From positions 280,318-344,317 of the forward strand of contig VXAI01000066.1 of the NCBI GenBank assembly GCA_013399305.1: a stretch of 64,000 bases of DNA, read 5' to 3'. This stretch comes from Rostratula benghalensis. Lineage: Eukaryota; Chordata; Aves; Charadriiformes; Rostratulidae. The position numbers and the translations under genes are program-made. Positions 46,440 to 59,327 of the stretch are shown here, in pieces (positions within the stretch are counted from its first letter, which is position 1; the number at the start of each line of letters is the position of its first letter). The notes under the pieces are model-generated. The model ran no database searches. It had not been told where the DNA came from and saw only the letters and a program-made list of their open reading frames with translations.

Positions 46440-46700
46440 TAGTCCTTACCAAGATAATTGAGGATCATAATGGTGGGAAAGGACTGCAGTCATCATTCGC
46501 TGCCTGTCAGGTATCAGTACTCATCTTCGTGTCATCCGTCACCATTGAACCACTCTGTCATCTTTCCCCAGCCTTCAGCGCCGCTCCTTCTCATCGTGTT
46601 CATTATCTCCGGCTCCGACCAAGCCCCCTCCCCCAGCCCCTGTAAATGCATCTTTGTGCGACTCTCAGTCTTCTGATTATGAATCGATGATCATGTGGTG
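46440..46700. promoter_or_regulatory. Second candidate enhancer with clustered TGTCA and retained CpGs
   Basis: CTGTCA at 46504-46509 and 46555-46560 and TGTCA at 46530-46534 fall in 57 bp. The block has about nine CpGs where flanks have almost none, and it ends with ATCGATGATCATG near 46681. It resembles the 16.8 kb block in composition. Conservation is untested. Confidence 0.3.
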
Positions 46701-46949
46701 TAAGAGAGATAGATGGCTTTTAGTTCCATCTTGTCTTCTCTAATTGTAAAATATTAGTTACATTAGACTGTGTCTTTTGATTAATGGAACTTATTTGGAG
46801 TGGCCTCTCCCAGCCCTCCCCCTTCCAAAGTCCTCCACTGACTTTTGAGAATTGAGTGATTTCACTTAAAGCAGACAAATAGGCCCTTCAGCAAGGAGAT
46901 AGCTAAGCTCTAATATTGTGGGCAAAGCAGGCTCACAGAGCCAGAGTTT

Positions 46950-46966
46950 TGTGTGTGTGTGTGTGT
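46950..46966. repeat. (GT)n microsatellite
   Basis: Eight GT units followed by T7. Confidence 0.85.
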
Positions 46967-49900
46967 TTTTTTAAAGAAAGGCTTCAACTCTGGCTAGACA
47001 AATACAGACCATTTATTAACGTACATACAGCCCTGCTATTTTGCAAATCCAGCAATTCTTATAAAGCTGCAAAACAGGACATAAGGCTGAATGCCTTCTG
47101 AATTAAATTAATCTTAGATGGGAATTAGGAGCATCCTCGCTTTCACTTTGGATGAAACAGGTCAGTCCAGAACTTTGATGTATTAATGCTAGCATAAAGT
47201 GTTATCTTAATACTCTCTTTTATACTTACAGGACATATCATCAACCAAATGTCTCTGCCTTGTACATCTGACACTGTGAGACATTCGTCCTTTAATACAG
47301 AATTTATCTTATTTGGCACTATTTACCTAAACATGGTCTGTTGATAAAGTCCTTGCTGTACAAATGGAAAGGCAGTTGACTAAATCCCTTATTATAAATA
47401 ATCACTGTCTATCTTTCAGTGTAAATTCAAGGACATGTTCACTTTCAAGCTATCAGTTCAATTAGAAAAGGTCTATTCACTGTCGATGTCTATATCTCAT
47501 GGAAATAGGAAAGCACAGTTAATAAACAAATCAAACTATTTTAAAAAATAGCACAGTGCATTATGAATTCTGGAGCCCATGCTGATGGTGACACTGTCAG
47601 GACACGTGCTATACAAAAATATATATACAAACAGTTCTATGCAAATTTTTTCTGCTACCTTCAGGATTTAAATCTGACCTTTGTGCCTCACCTCCACCCA
47701 CCCTGGTATTTCAGAAGGTGCTGCCTATAATGTACCTTCCTTCTATTACAATTGAAAGAATAAGTTTGTACATGTATAAAATGCTAGTTAAACCTCATTC
47801 ATTTTACTTCTTTCTATTAAAGAAAAGGAAAACTGGATTGGGGTTGTGAATGACTGTGTGTAGAATAAGGGCTTGGGTTGGATGCCTGCCTCAGAGCCAA
47901 GAAGCAGGAGCTGGAGTCTCAGAGTCCTACGGCTGTTCTCGCTCTTCCCGATTTTACTGGGACAGCCAGGGCAATTTCCTGTTTCCAAGAGGCTTTTGCT
48001 GTGGTAGCCATGTGACATTAGAAAAATCTCTTCCTTTTCTTTTTGTAACTCTCTGGCCTTTAAAGTTGTGGGAAATGGTCAAAAGCGGGAAGCCAGAAAG
48101 CTGGGAAAAGTCCAAAAAGAAACTAATTTTAATTTTTATTTTTTTTTATCTCTGATAATATTAATCACATCTTACAGAATTTAAAGGAGCTTTTCCAGTG
48201 ACCTAGGTCTTGATAGCCAGAGACTGAGATTCTCAGATTGGAAGGCCTCTGCATGCAAGGTCAGACCTGCTCTCCTCCATCTGCGTGCAGCTCCATCCCT
48301 CTGTCTGCCTGAGATCAGAATTTGGCTCCTGATGGGTATTTCCACGCAGTATTTACCACCCTAGGAGGAGTGATTATATTTAATGACAGAATTTCAGTTG
48401 ACTTCTCAATATGTATTGAGTTGACCTTTAAGTTAAACCACAGATTAATTTTTTTTTAGTTGCCTCTTTAAGTACATTTATAGACCTCTCTGTTCTGATT
48501 AGCATAAGGGGAGTGAGAGAAAAGTTACCTGGGTCAGATTATTTGTTGAAATCAGAGGAATTGCATGGCTTCTCCAGAAGGCAAATATTTTGGCCCCTTC
48601 TAACCACTGTATACGTTAGTTTTTGTTGCAAAATGATTTTGGTTTATACACAGAGACACTCAAGTGGGTATCAGTTTGCCTGAAAGCCCGGAGCCTGCCA
48701 TTGATTTCATATAAGTAAACCTTCTCTCTGGAAGAGGATGGAAGTCAATGAATCTTTTGCGGGATCGAGTGGCTCTCCCATAGCAGGGCTCGGAGCAAGG
48801 CTGCCGTGTGCTGGGTACAGGTGGCAGGAACTTTTGCCTCTGATGCCTCACCTGCTGTGCTTGGCTTAAGTTCTTCAGAGATAGGTACAGACTACTTTAA
48901 ATCATCAAAAAAACCCCAAACCCTCAGTGTCCTAAATGGACACTTTGTGTTGTGTTGGCCATGGAAACATCAATATCTTGGACTTCTACAATTTTGTGCA
49001 AAATAAACCCCTCAGTAGCACCTGGTGTTTTGTCTACTGACTGCCACAGAAGTTATTTTTTGGAGGGGGGGGTTGGTTTTGTTTAACACCTAACGGGGTT
49101 GCTGCATATTAATCACGTGCCCTTTGCTGGGCTGGCAACCAGTGGGTAAGAGCTGGAGCCACCCCTCAGCTCTGGGCGTTGATTATCGTTGTGTGCCACA
49201 CGTACCGCAACCAGCCAGCTCCGGGTGACCGGGAGTCATGCTAAAATTGCCACCCTCCCAATTAGCAGCCAATGCCCACCTCTCCCACTCCCCCCCTACT
49301 GACCAAGGGTCCCCCAGCCTGCAGGTGGGTGGTGGTAGTGGGCTGCTGCTGCCCATGCTCCTCTGCAGGTGGTGGGGCTGGTGGCCCCTCGCACGCTTAG
49401 CATCCTCAGGGCCCTCTCCCACCGGGAGCAAATGCCACATAAAAATAAAGGCAAAAATAAATACAAAAGAAGCATGTAGTTGAAATGGAACAATGCAACG
49501 TGCCAGCTTTTAGCCCCGGGCAAATTTTCATGTCTCTTTGTAAGTAATCTTTGTAAGTAAGCGTTAGGTTACCAGGCCCCAGCTTGGAGACAACTTAGGC
49601 TCGTGTGTGGTGTAAGCACGTGTGCATTCCCACACAAGTCTGTGGGATGACTTGCAGGCTTTAGAGTATTCATAACCTTCAGCAATTTGCTGAATCAGGG
49701 CCTAAATACTGAAATATTCTTTAATAGTGCTGGCTCCACAATGAAACTCTAGAAGGCACATTTCCCTCTCAGTGTCTCTCCATAAGACTCATCAATGATA
49801 ATGGAGTTACATTAGGCACATCTAAAGTTAATTACATAGTTACCTCCCTCTTGGCCCCTGTTTGTCAAAGAGAATATGATAAAAAAAAAAAATCCACTGT

Positions 49901-50612
49901 CTTCTAACATCTTATTTTTATTTGAATTTTGATCTGCCATCTAGACAAAAGGGTAAAGAGCGCACAGAGAAGACCTTGGGCAGGTGGGTCTGGATGTTCG
50001 TTAGCTGAGAGCCAGCATGGGAAATGCTGTGTTAAGAAAACTTGCAGGAAAAAAAATAATAATAATCTATGGAAACCAAAGCAAAAGAAATATTTAGGGC
50101 AGGTTGTTAATAAAGTAGTGAAGCTCTTCCTTTTTAAAATTAAGTGGGTGGCTTTTAGGGATGCTGTTTCATTTTGGAGTATGGCTTTAGAGGTGTGCTT
50201 CAACTGGAAAAAAAAATGCTAGGCTTCACTAAAATCTCAGGAATTTATAATGCAGATATGAGGTTGAATGAAACAGTAGATCTAGAAATTCTTCAATTTG
50301 CTGCATATTAAAAAGAAATAATTTTTATGTTTGTTTATTGGGTTTATTTTAACATGATCTCACACTTAAATGCAGGGAACCAAAATCCTCTACCCCAAAC
50401 AGTGGTCTCTGAACGTCTTGATTTTGGTATAGGTGCACATTGCTGAGGGATGCCAGGTTTGTCTAGGGATCCAGTAGCTTTGACATACTCCAGTTTACAG
50501 CACCTGAAGTGTGCTCAGTAGCTAATGTGTTTTGCATGCAAAATCACCGTGCTTCAGCATGACAGCTAAGAAAAAATGTCATTTTCTTTTTAATTGGAGC
50601 AGGATACAATTT
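46967..50612. other. Non-coding stretch, probable intron
   Basis: AT-rich, with an even-textured part at 47100-47540. It contains one acceptor-like ACTTACAG near 47224-47231 without a supported exon. A short GC-richer piece at 49120-49440 has open frames on both strands without motifs. Confidence 0.5.
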
Positions 50613-50615
50613 GGA

Positions 50616-50643
50616 GGGGGGGGGAGGGAGGAGTGGGGTTGGG
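50616..50643 (+). promoter_or_regulatory. Canonical G-quadruplex motif
   Basis: G9-A-G3-AGGAGT-G4-TT-G3 gives four G-tracts with loops of 1, 6 and 2. Confidence 0.65.
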
Positions 50644-50649
50644 AAAAAA

Positions 50650-52727
50650 GCAAAATAAAAAAGAAAAAAAACAAACCCAGAATCTGATCCTTTGTTAGAG
50701 ATTTGTTCCACAACAGTCCAGTCAGAAACCTTCTAGTACTTAATAAAGTCAAATTCCTCACTGAGCGTTCCCGCGAGCTCCCGTGGAAGCCAGTGGGAGT
50801 TGCACATGAGTACCGAGGGCAGCATTTTGCCCTCAGGACCGAATTTCCCAACTGACTATTCTTTTAGACTGTCTTTTGATTAACAATCTGTTTGCAGCAG
50901 GCTAGGGCCAGAGAGGCAGCGTATACCCCACTGTTCAAATCTGTGGCAAAATATTCTACGGAGAGCTACTTAATAAAAATCAACTTGCTCCAATAGTCAT
51001 TGAGAAATACCTCAACTGTTAGCAATCAATCGAGGGCTGAGGTGGAAAAAAAATAAAATACAAAAGGACATCAAAGAGGTTCTCATTCCCAGTCTATTGC
51101 TCTATTTAAGGGTCCTATAATTCGGTGAGGTTGTGTGCTAAATAATTTGTAAGCCTTCAGAACATCCAGGTTATTGTTTGTGGACAGATGGTGCATCACA
51201 TTTTATTGCTTATTCCTTCTGTGGTTTCTCATATGCAGGACTGATGTGCACTCTGAAGTCTTTGTTTCCTTGCTAAAATCTCTAATCTAAAACAGGCAAT
51301 CAAGCACACAGACAGTGCTTCAGAAAGCATAATCATAGTTTTAAAGGGGGGGGGGGGGGAAGCCACCAACATTTCGGTTGCAGTTAGGAAGCAGATGTGT
51401 TCCCTGAAAATGCAAAAGGTTATCAGAAGTATTAAAATAGGAAAATAGATACGGAATTCGGGAGCGCTGGGGAGAGTACATATTTTATTTCATTACTGCA
51501 GGGTAGGTGTGCCTTTTCTTAGGCTACCTGCTTTGTATCTGGCTCTCTGTGGAGCTGGTGTGGTGCAGGGGAAGCCTTCGGAGACCGGCTTTTGCTTCCA
51601 CCTTTCCCCCTGAGACTGGCAGTCTTTGTCTTTTACAGGCGAGGAGCAGCCCTGTTGTGATCCTGGAACCGCCGCTGCCCCGAAGAGTTAAATCATGTTG
51701 ATATACAGGAAGGAAATGGAATAGACTAACTCTACTCTTTTCTTCCTACGGATTTTTCTTTTTATTCTGAAGATAGAATTACTGTTTGTAAGCATCTGAA
51801 AGTCATTAGTGGCTCTGCAGTCTGTCAGGTGCCGACGCAAAAAACTGCTGAAACTGAACGGGTTCCTGTGCGGAGTGCTGGGAATTTGTCATGTGCTGAT
51901 GAGCAGTTATAATAATATATGAGCAAATCACAAGCATTCTGCAAATTAATCAAATTTTTTTTCCCCTTCTCCCTTGTCTCTGGGAGAGTGGCTTTGCCGG
52001 CAGACGTAGGTGAAGCAGTTTTACTCACAGATGGTAGCTCTGGCATCAGATGGAATTTATATAACAGTAATTCTGATTTCCTGCCAAAGTAGCACTGAAA
52101 ACACCAGGGAGATTGTACAAGACAAGTCATGTGGTTTTGCTGAGGTTGTTGTGGGAAGTTTAAGGGGGGAAATCTCAAATTTTCCTCTTTGCATTTATTG
52201 TTTTAGCCTGAAGGGCCAGAAATCGTACGCCATTCTGCCATAGGCGAAATCCAACACATCTTTTTTTATGAATTGCGCTGAAAGCGTGCTTCCCAGCTGT
52301 TGAAACTGCTGGCGGGGAGGGAGCCACATGACTCCTCATCCTTTCCCTTTCCTTACAAGGATTAAAGGAGGGAGGGTTCAAAAGGTTGCTGCACTACATG
52401 GTGGAGCGAGGCAGGGTCTCCCTTCCCAGGAAGCGATGCCATGTTCACTTAGGTTATACTCCCTCTGGCATAACCAAATAGAGGAAGGGGGGTGAGGGGG
52501 GGAGCCTTCCAGGACCTTCGGTAAACGTACTGGCAAAAAGCTCTTCCCCCTCATTAAAACAAGGGGGTTTTTGAATGAAGTTAGTGGAGTAGATGAAGGT
52601 TATTAGTTGCTTCTCTGCTGACGTTTCCGGTTTGATCAGTAAAAAGCAGAAGCGTGGGTGTTTGTTTGTGTTGGGATTTATTTTTTTTTTAATTTTTTAT
52701 TTTTTTGTACCCATGATGGATAAGTGC
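50650..52727. other. Non-coding stretch, probable intron
   Basis: Mostly AT-rich. Contains a G14 run at 51346-51359 and G-rich pieces near 52487-52503. No gene was supported. Confidence 0.5.
51346..51359 (+). repeat. G14 homopolymer
   Basis: Fourteen consecutive G, likely length-variable and error-prone in sequencing. Confidence 0.85.
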
Positions 52728-52865
52728 TCGGTGCACTTGTTATCCAGCCGAGACACGCACCAGTTTGGCAGCGGGTCCAATCCTGACCTCTCTCAGAGCG
52801 GCGCGGGGCTGTTCCAACCGGGGCCTCGAACCGAGGATGGGAGAGCAGACTCAGGCCCCCCGGCT
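52728..52865. promoter_or_regulatory. Small CpG-rich patch
   Basis: About 12 CpGs in 140 bp, including GCGGCGCGG and the near-palindrome CCTCGAACCGAGG (52823-52835). It is bordered by T-rich sequence at 52679-52705. An overlapping + frame (52593-52910) is open but has no motif. Confidence 0.35.
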
Positions 52866-53524
52866 TTTGAAGGAGATTGGGCTTTGGAAAACAAAAGCAG
52901 CCTTCCCTAGAAAAATATGACGGTGTTTTTTTATAATAGCAGGGTATTGAGTAATGCATGGGGCATAGCAGGACCGCTGTGACACTAAAAGGAAAAAATA
53001 GAGGCGAGCAGAACGGGAGAACTTTCAGGGGCTGTTTTTAATAAAGAGGTGAATTCTTTCTGCAGTAGGAAAAATGATAAAAAGATGGCGTATCAGCTAC
53101 ATTATGCAACAAAGTAATGCTGCTGTGTTTTTATAATGTAAGGCACTGCCCATTTGTTTTGGTTTACGTGACTGCAGTGAAATAAGTGGATTAGACTGAA
53201 ACTTTAGCATGCTTCATTGCAGCTGGTTGCAGACATCTGTCATTCCTCAGCCATACATTCTGGATCATGCCAAGAAGAAAAAGCAAAGTCTGACACCTTT
53301 CATTTTAGAGAGCCTTTTATAGAAAAGAAAAGGAGAAGGGGAGAAAGCATTTCCTTTGTGACTTAATAAAAAAGACACTTTTTCTGCGACAACATCAACT
53401 GTACTTTCCAGAGGGAGAAGTCCTGCAAAGTTAATGCTCAATTTATTCTTTGCAGCCTTTTAATTTTTAACGTTTAAGCTTTGTTGAAGGTTTAAGGTTT
53501 GTTGAATAAGGTATCATAAAAAAT

Positions 53525-53621
53525 GTGGTGGTGGGTTGTTTTTTGGTTATTTTTGGGTTGTGTGGTTTTTGGGTTTTTTTTTTGTTTTTGTTTTTTTTTT
53601 TTTTTGTTTTTGTTTTTTTTT
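53525..53621. repeat. T/G-rich low-complexity tract
   Basis: GGTGGTGGG and TTTTGGG blocks pass into (T5G)n and long T-runs, ending TTTAACAG, which looks like a splice acceptor but leads into no supported exon. Confidence 0.75.
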
Positions 53622-54298
53622 AACAGAGACTTTAGCTATACATATACCCACATAGGAAATGAGCCCGGTGAGAGGTGGGTTGCTGTGGGTCCCTGCTCGG
53701 GCTGCACTTGAGGTAATTCAGTGGAGCAGTGGCACAAAACGCTGTGCCATCACCAGTAATGAGTTGATGTGAGACCTACACTCACAAAATCCCATAAAGA
53801 GATAATAGTAATGTTTTAGCAGAATGATTAGTGGGGTTGTGAGCTACTTGTGGATAATTTGAAATATTAGCTATTAGTGAGCGGGATATTTATTTACTTA
53901 AAGCGTTTTGGTTTTCCTCAGTCTCTTTACTCACTTGCCACTGTAGATGGAGAATCATGGGGTACATGACAAGTTATAATGTGACAAAATACCATCTAAA
54001 TTGTTACGTAACAAAGAAGCAACTAAAATTAAAGGAGAACATGCTTAGCCTAAATGACATTGTATGTGCAAGAAACAGTTATTCTAGCTCGGGGTCCCGC
54101 TTCAGCAAACGTTACAGCACGTGGGTAATTCCATCTCTTCGCATGGAGGTGCTTTGTGGACCATGGGGCAGCTCCTGGCCCTCACCTGGCAGGGGGACAG
54201 GTCTCTGCACGGCATGGGCTGCACGTCCATCCTGTTCAACACCGGCTGAGGATGTGACACATTGAAAGGTGGGCAGGAAAATTTTAGAAAGCTGAGTA

Positions 54299-54370
54299 TG
54301 TGGTTTTGGGTTGTTTTTTGGGGTGGTTTGTTTTTTTTTTTTGTTTTGTTTTGGTTGTGTTTTTTTTTTA
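54299..54370. repeat. T/G-rich low-complexity tract
   Basis: Same style as 53525-53621, 0.7 kb further on: TTTTGGG, GGGGTGG, then T-runs broken by single G. Confidence 0.75.
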
Positions 54371-56172
54371 ATTCCATTCCACCAAATAAAACAAATAAGC
54401 TCAAGAGACTTGCCCAGAGTGAAAAAGAAAACGTTATTGTATTTATGAATTGCTAGGCAGAATAAAGAATATTTGGTAGCGAAATGGCATCACTGACAAG
54501 GCCTTTCCTATTGGCACCTTTAAATTGCATGGTCTCTTTTTTACTAAAATCCCACTGCCACCAGTACAGCATTTATTCTAGGAAACCATAGGTACATTAA
54601 ATTCAAATAGAGCTTCATTCCAGAAGTCCTAAATGCTTCCTGAAATAATAAATATTTACTGAGACAATTAAAAAGTATGACAGAACATTAGACAGAACAC
54701 TTGTGAATGACCTAGCAGGAAAACTGAGATATTTTGCTCAAGGGGCTTAGAATATGAATGTAGTGTTATCGATGTGATTAAAACAGGTAAAGGAGTGAAT
54801 AGATGTAACAGTTAATCAAAATATGTAAGTAAAGGCAAAGGTGGGACTCTGAACGTGTAATTTTGGTAATCAGAAGAGCTCAGGGTTACTTCATATTAAA
54901 GAAAAGCCCGCCACCTGCCTCCAAAGTGTGTTTCCTTAGCTGCAGTCTACTTGGATCCCCAAGAGGTAAAAGAAGAAGGCTCTCAGGGGGCTATAACCCA
55001 CCCACTGCCTGGGCTGGGGTGCTCCTCTCCTCCGGCGTGGAGGGGCCCAGGCTGCAGAGATGCAGGGATGCACCAGCTGTGCCTCTGGGCAAATGAGAAT
55101 TGGTACCAGAGTGGGGCACATGGCTAGAGATGAATGCTCGTATTTTTGGCCTGGCCTTTGTGGGTGTGGGATTAGGAAGGGGGTTATGATGGAGGAATTT
55201 ATAAATTGTCATAACCATTGCCATTGTAAATTTAGTCAGAAGTGGCCTGCTCTTTATGACAGGTACCCAGTGCCCTTGATAAGAACTCCGTCCTCCAGTT
55301 ATGTGTATAAACCAAAGTAAATAAATATGAAAAATTAAATGTAATTAAATTTCCCAAAGCACATGACAATGATAGTCTGGCATTTCAAGCTCAATCAATG
55401 ACAGAAGTCCCACTAACCTCATTTGGAGCCTGCTAAGGCACTGGGCTCGTAACTCATGTTGTCAGGTCAAAACCCAAACTGGGGTTGCTGTCCTGCTGCA
55501 CCCACTGGCAGCCGTCTGAAATGCATAGGTCCTTAGAAAGCAAAGTCTTCAGCAGTTTTTCAGGAGAATTTTTGTTCTGCGAGATTCCACATAATATTTG
55601 CTTAGAAGGACCTTTTCAGCTCTTCTGCTGATGCTTTTCCTTTTTTCCAAGAGAAGATCCATTTCCCTTCTAAACCATAAACGCAGAGTGAAAAGCTTAC
55701 TCTTCGGAAAAAGAAACAAACTCTGTGCTTAAGGGTCTGGAGATGAGTAATCCCGTTACTTCATCAGCTCTTCAAGAGACATGAAATGTTTGTTTTCCCA
55801 GGAATTGCCAGCCTCTGTTACCTCATCAGTGGTTTCAGTGGCTGTCTTGCAGAGGGCTACTGTGTTCCTCGATCTCCCTCCAAATGGTTGTGATTTCTGG
55901 GCTCTGTATAACAAAGGTAGCAAGTATTGAATTAGGGATGTTTTCTGTAATCTTGTGACTGGTTTGTTTAACAAGTCGAAAGCATAGGTATGAAGGGAAG
56001 TGATAGATTTTCCTACTTGTTTCTCTTTATCGTGTGTGTCCTGGTAGTTCTCAGCCCAGTGTCGCACTGATTTACCCTTGGGCTTCACTCGTTGGTGGGT
56101 TTGTTTTCGAGTGTGATAATTAGTGATAATAACCTTTTGAGACAGGAAATGAATAGCTGCTTCAAATGCAGT

Positions 56173-56202
56173 TTTTATTTTATTTTATTTTTTATTTTAT
56201 TA
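56173..56202. repeat. (TTTTA)n microsatellite
   Basis: Five to six TTTTA units with one length change. Confidence 0.85.
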
Positions 56203-57003
56203 ATCTTCTAATAATACTTGCTAAAGGCAAAGTGTAGCATCAACTTTGGCTTTTCCCTGCCATCATTAAACCCTTTGGTGTACTCATCAGCAAGGTGAAA
56301 TACCTGTTCAGAAATACCAAGTGCTGTATAAAGAACTAAATCAAGAACAAACTCCACCTTTGATGGCATCTCAGGAAAGCTATGTGGGTGTCTGAGGTAG
56401 ATTTAATTTGATCCGATGAGTGGAGATATTTTCTTTTAAAGCAAAAATCCTTGAAATAAATTAGTTACAGATCAGGTATTTTTCATTCTCCAGCTGTTCT
56501 GCCACCAGTGCTGGTTCAGTCACTTGCCACCCAGATACTACTTGGATGCTACTGAGTGTCTGTCCCGGCAAAAGGCCAGGGTTTGGTGCTCTGTGGTAGC
56601 TTTGGGCTGGGTCTCTACCCCAAACTTATCCTCCCCTCGTTAAGGCCTTTCCTGTAACCCACAGCAAAAGGTTTTTATGAGGTGGCAGTGCACATGTTCA
56701 CACCTGAGCATCCCCTGGAAGTGTCTGCTCTGTATTAGCGAGGGGGGAACTTGGGTAACAGCTCTGGTGCCTGCTATCAAAAGCAATTAATTTCATTACT
56801 CTTAGGACTTTCTGCAGGATTGAGCCTGGTACTGAAGGAATCCAGTTGGAATGGAGGGTGGTCAAGGGACTGCCATAGCTTTAGGTGTCCCATGGGAAAT
56901 ATGCAACCTTAAGTCTTAGCTTTGGTAGATGAAAATGTTCCTAGGCCTTCCTAAAATGCAGATAATTATGTTTTTGTGTATATACTTCTACAGTAAATCC
57001 TCA

Positions 57004-57027
57004 AAAAAGCCTCAGACGAGGCTTTTT
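57004..57027. repeat. Perfect 10-bp inverted repeat with 4-base loop
   Basis: AAAAAGCCTC (57004-57013), loop AGAC, GAGGCTTTTT (57018-57027). It has the exact shape of a bacterial intrinsic terminator, but in vertebrate DNA it is simply a short hairpin. Confidence 0.8.
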
Positions 57028-57384
57028 GGTTTTATGTCTTTTCCTGGTCAACATGAAATAGAGAGTTTTTAATATTTAATTTCCTTTTTTGTAATCCAAT
57101 AAACATATAAACTTCACAGAATATTGTAATTTTCCCAGAAGACCATCTTGGTTGGTCCTGGACCTTTGTGTAAATAAACATATACTTTTCAATTGTTTTA
57201 TAAAAACTTTTATTACATATCTGAACCTGATTGGATGTACTTTAATCTGTCTGGTATTTGGGGAGTTTCATAAAATGCATATTTTGAGACCAATAAAGTG
57301 GAATGGCTCAATCACAGCCATTATTGTGTATTGGACAAATATATTTATTCAGCATTTTTCCATCCATACTGTTATGCTCCAGAT

Positions 57385-57411
57385 CAGAATGGCTGCTTTA
57401 GAGCCATTCTG
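57385..57411. repeat. Perfect 10-bp inverted repeat with 7-base loop
   Basis: CAGAATGGCT (57385-57394), loop GCTTTAG, AGCCATTCTG (57402-57411), with outer CCAG/CTGG pairing possible. It is shorter than a typical microRNA precursor. Confidence 0.75.
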
Positions 57412-59276
57412 CTCTCCTGGGTAACGCATACAGTGCTTGGGATGTTTGCTGTGGATAGTAAATGTATTTATGAAAATTTATATGTTAAAAAAAAAAAGGA
57501 AATCGCACTAGCCAAGATTTAAATGAAAATAGATCTCCCTTTGCAAATGTTTGTTATTACGCTATAATAGCGTTACTTTAAAATGGCAGCGTTCACCAAG
57601 ACGCCTGGGACCCTGAGGCTGAGGTCTGAGAAAGCTGTGAATTAAGCCCGGTAGTCACTGCCAGGGAACTGGAGATGCTCAAAAAGTCTTTTTGTTCTTA
57701 CACAGAGCACATGTGGCCATCATTGCTTGTTGTTACTTCCGAGACAACACGCACCTCACCTGTTTAAAGGTGATTGCATCTCAAATACAAGCTTGCTTAG
57801 GGAAAAAAAAAAAAAAAAAAGATTTGAAGCAGCTCTTCTTGAGGGTTTTGGACTCAGAGAAGGTTTGAATGGGACTTGCTGACTTTGCATGGCAGTAGAT
57901 GTGTGATTACATGGGCTGTTCCACCAGCAATATTGTGGGACTGAACATCTCGGTGCAGGAGGCAACCCTCATCCACTGCAGCTGGTCCTGCAAGAGAGCA
58001 TGGTCAAGGCTGGAGGTGGTCCTGGCTGTTTGGGTTTCTACAGCAGCCCAGGAGGTCAAGTCCAGACCTTCAGTGTCCAGCACCTCAACTGAAGAGATTT
58101 CTCTCCAAGAAACATAAGCCTTTGAGGCTTTTCAAATATTTCTTAGTTGAAGGCATAATTTATTTGTTTTAAAGAGGTAATTGCTGTTATTTTCGATTTT
58201 CACTGAAAGGATATTCTTAAACCAGGCAAAGAGTTCAGAAATGAGTTTGCTGTATTGCATCGCAGTAAGTGCTATAGCCATTGGCCATCTAAGGAAAAAC
58301 ATTCTGTCAGATAATCATGGCCATTTTTGCATTTTAAGGGAACAAATGTCATATCTAAGAAACACATTTTATTCAGGACTTAATTATAATTTATAGTACA
58401 TTGCACAGCATTTGTTTTCTGTTCATCATTTTATTGCTCTTCTGCCTTTTTCCTAAATTTATGCATTAAATTCTGTGTCTGTGCCTCTACGTGTGTATCT
58501 GTGTGTATATATGTACACATATGCAATATAATAAAAAGTGGTGTAGTGGGGACAACAGACGGCTTGTGTGTGATGTATTATTGGCATTTTTCTTTCAAAT
58601 TACCGTTTTCTTGCTGCTTTGGGAGAAAGCCATGATTTTGCTGTGATTAGTACACTTTTAACAATCTGGAATAAATTCCTGATCTTATTCATGTGACTAG
58701 TCCAATGCCCAGTTTTATGTTTTAGTGCAAAGCCCTACATATGTGCCTGTAATATCACAAAAAAATAAGATGTTTCTGTGTGGAAAATTTTATAGAATTT
58801 GGATGGCGATCAAATATTTTTAGAAGTGAAGAATTAATGCAGCTTGACCATGTAAATGATTTTTTTTAAAATGAAAAAGATGGTAGTATTCATCAGTCTT
58901 TCTCTCTCTCTCTCTTGTTTGTGTATTTCTTTGTGCTAATCTTAAATAATGGATCCATATCAAGGTTAATAAATTAGTAACTATTAGCAGTGTTTGGATT
59001 ACAGTAAGTAACCCAATGACACTTTGTTGACATTGACTTTTTATGTGTTCCAATAATACATTTTGAGTTCTAACGATAAGATAAAGCAAAATAGGTTTGG
59101 CAAGCATCCGAATCCTTAACATCTCCCAGGCAATGGCAGCGTTTAAATCCAAGGTCCCTGCTTTAAAAATACTTTTTTTTAAAAAAAAAATGCTCCTAAA
59201 CTCTGGACTTTGAGATCCATATCTTTCTCAAAGCCTGCATTTTCTGGCTCTGTTCAGCCGATGCACCATGTTGGGG
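57412..59276. other. Non-coding stretch, probable intron
   Basis: A-run near 57802, TC repeat at 58899-58915, T8-A10 junction at 59173-59190, and AT-rich even-textured sequence at 58140-58440. No gene was supported. Confidence 0.5.
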
Positions 59277-59327
59277 CTGCATCAGTCATGCCACGTTATG
59301 AAACCTAACGCGATGTGACTGATGCAG
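59277..59327. repeat. 51-bp imperfect hairpin with 12-bp perfect outer arms
   Basis: CTGCATCAGTCA (59277-59288) is the exact inverse of TGACTGATGCAG (59316-59327). Pairing continues imperfectly inward (CACGTTA / TAACGCG) around a loop near AAACC. CREB/AP-1-like TGACG sits just outside at 59330. It may be a relic of a small inverted-repeat transposon or an RNA hairpin. Confidence 0.6.

Larger units (their letters stand above)
52866..57003. other. Non-coding stretch, probable intron
   Basis: Holds two T/G tracts (below), a TTTTA repeat, and even-textured AT-rich sequence at 53070-53260. A 110-codon minus frame at 55756-56088 has no family motif. GACTTGCCCAGAGT near 54407 resembles the MIR core, but nothing around it does. 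Confidence 0.5.

Noticed and set aside
55756..56088. 110-codon minus-strand frame as a possible gene
   Set aside because: No recognisable family, no exon signals, and length within chance for the window.
57004..57027. Bacterial-type intrinsic terminator
   Set aside because: The shape is right, but the context is vertebrate; kept only as an inverted repeat.
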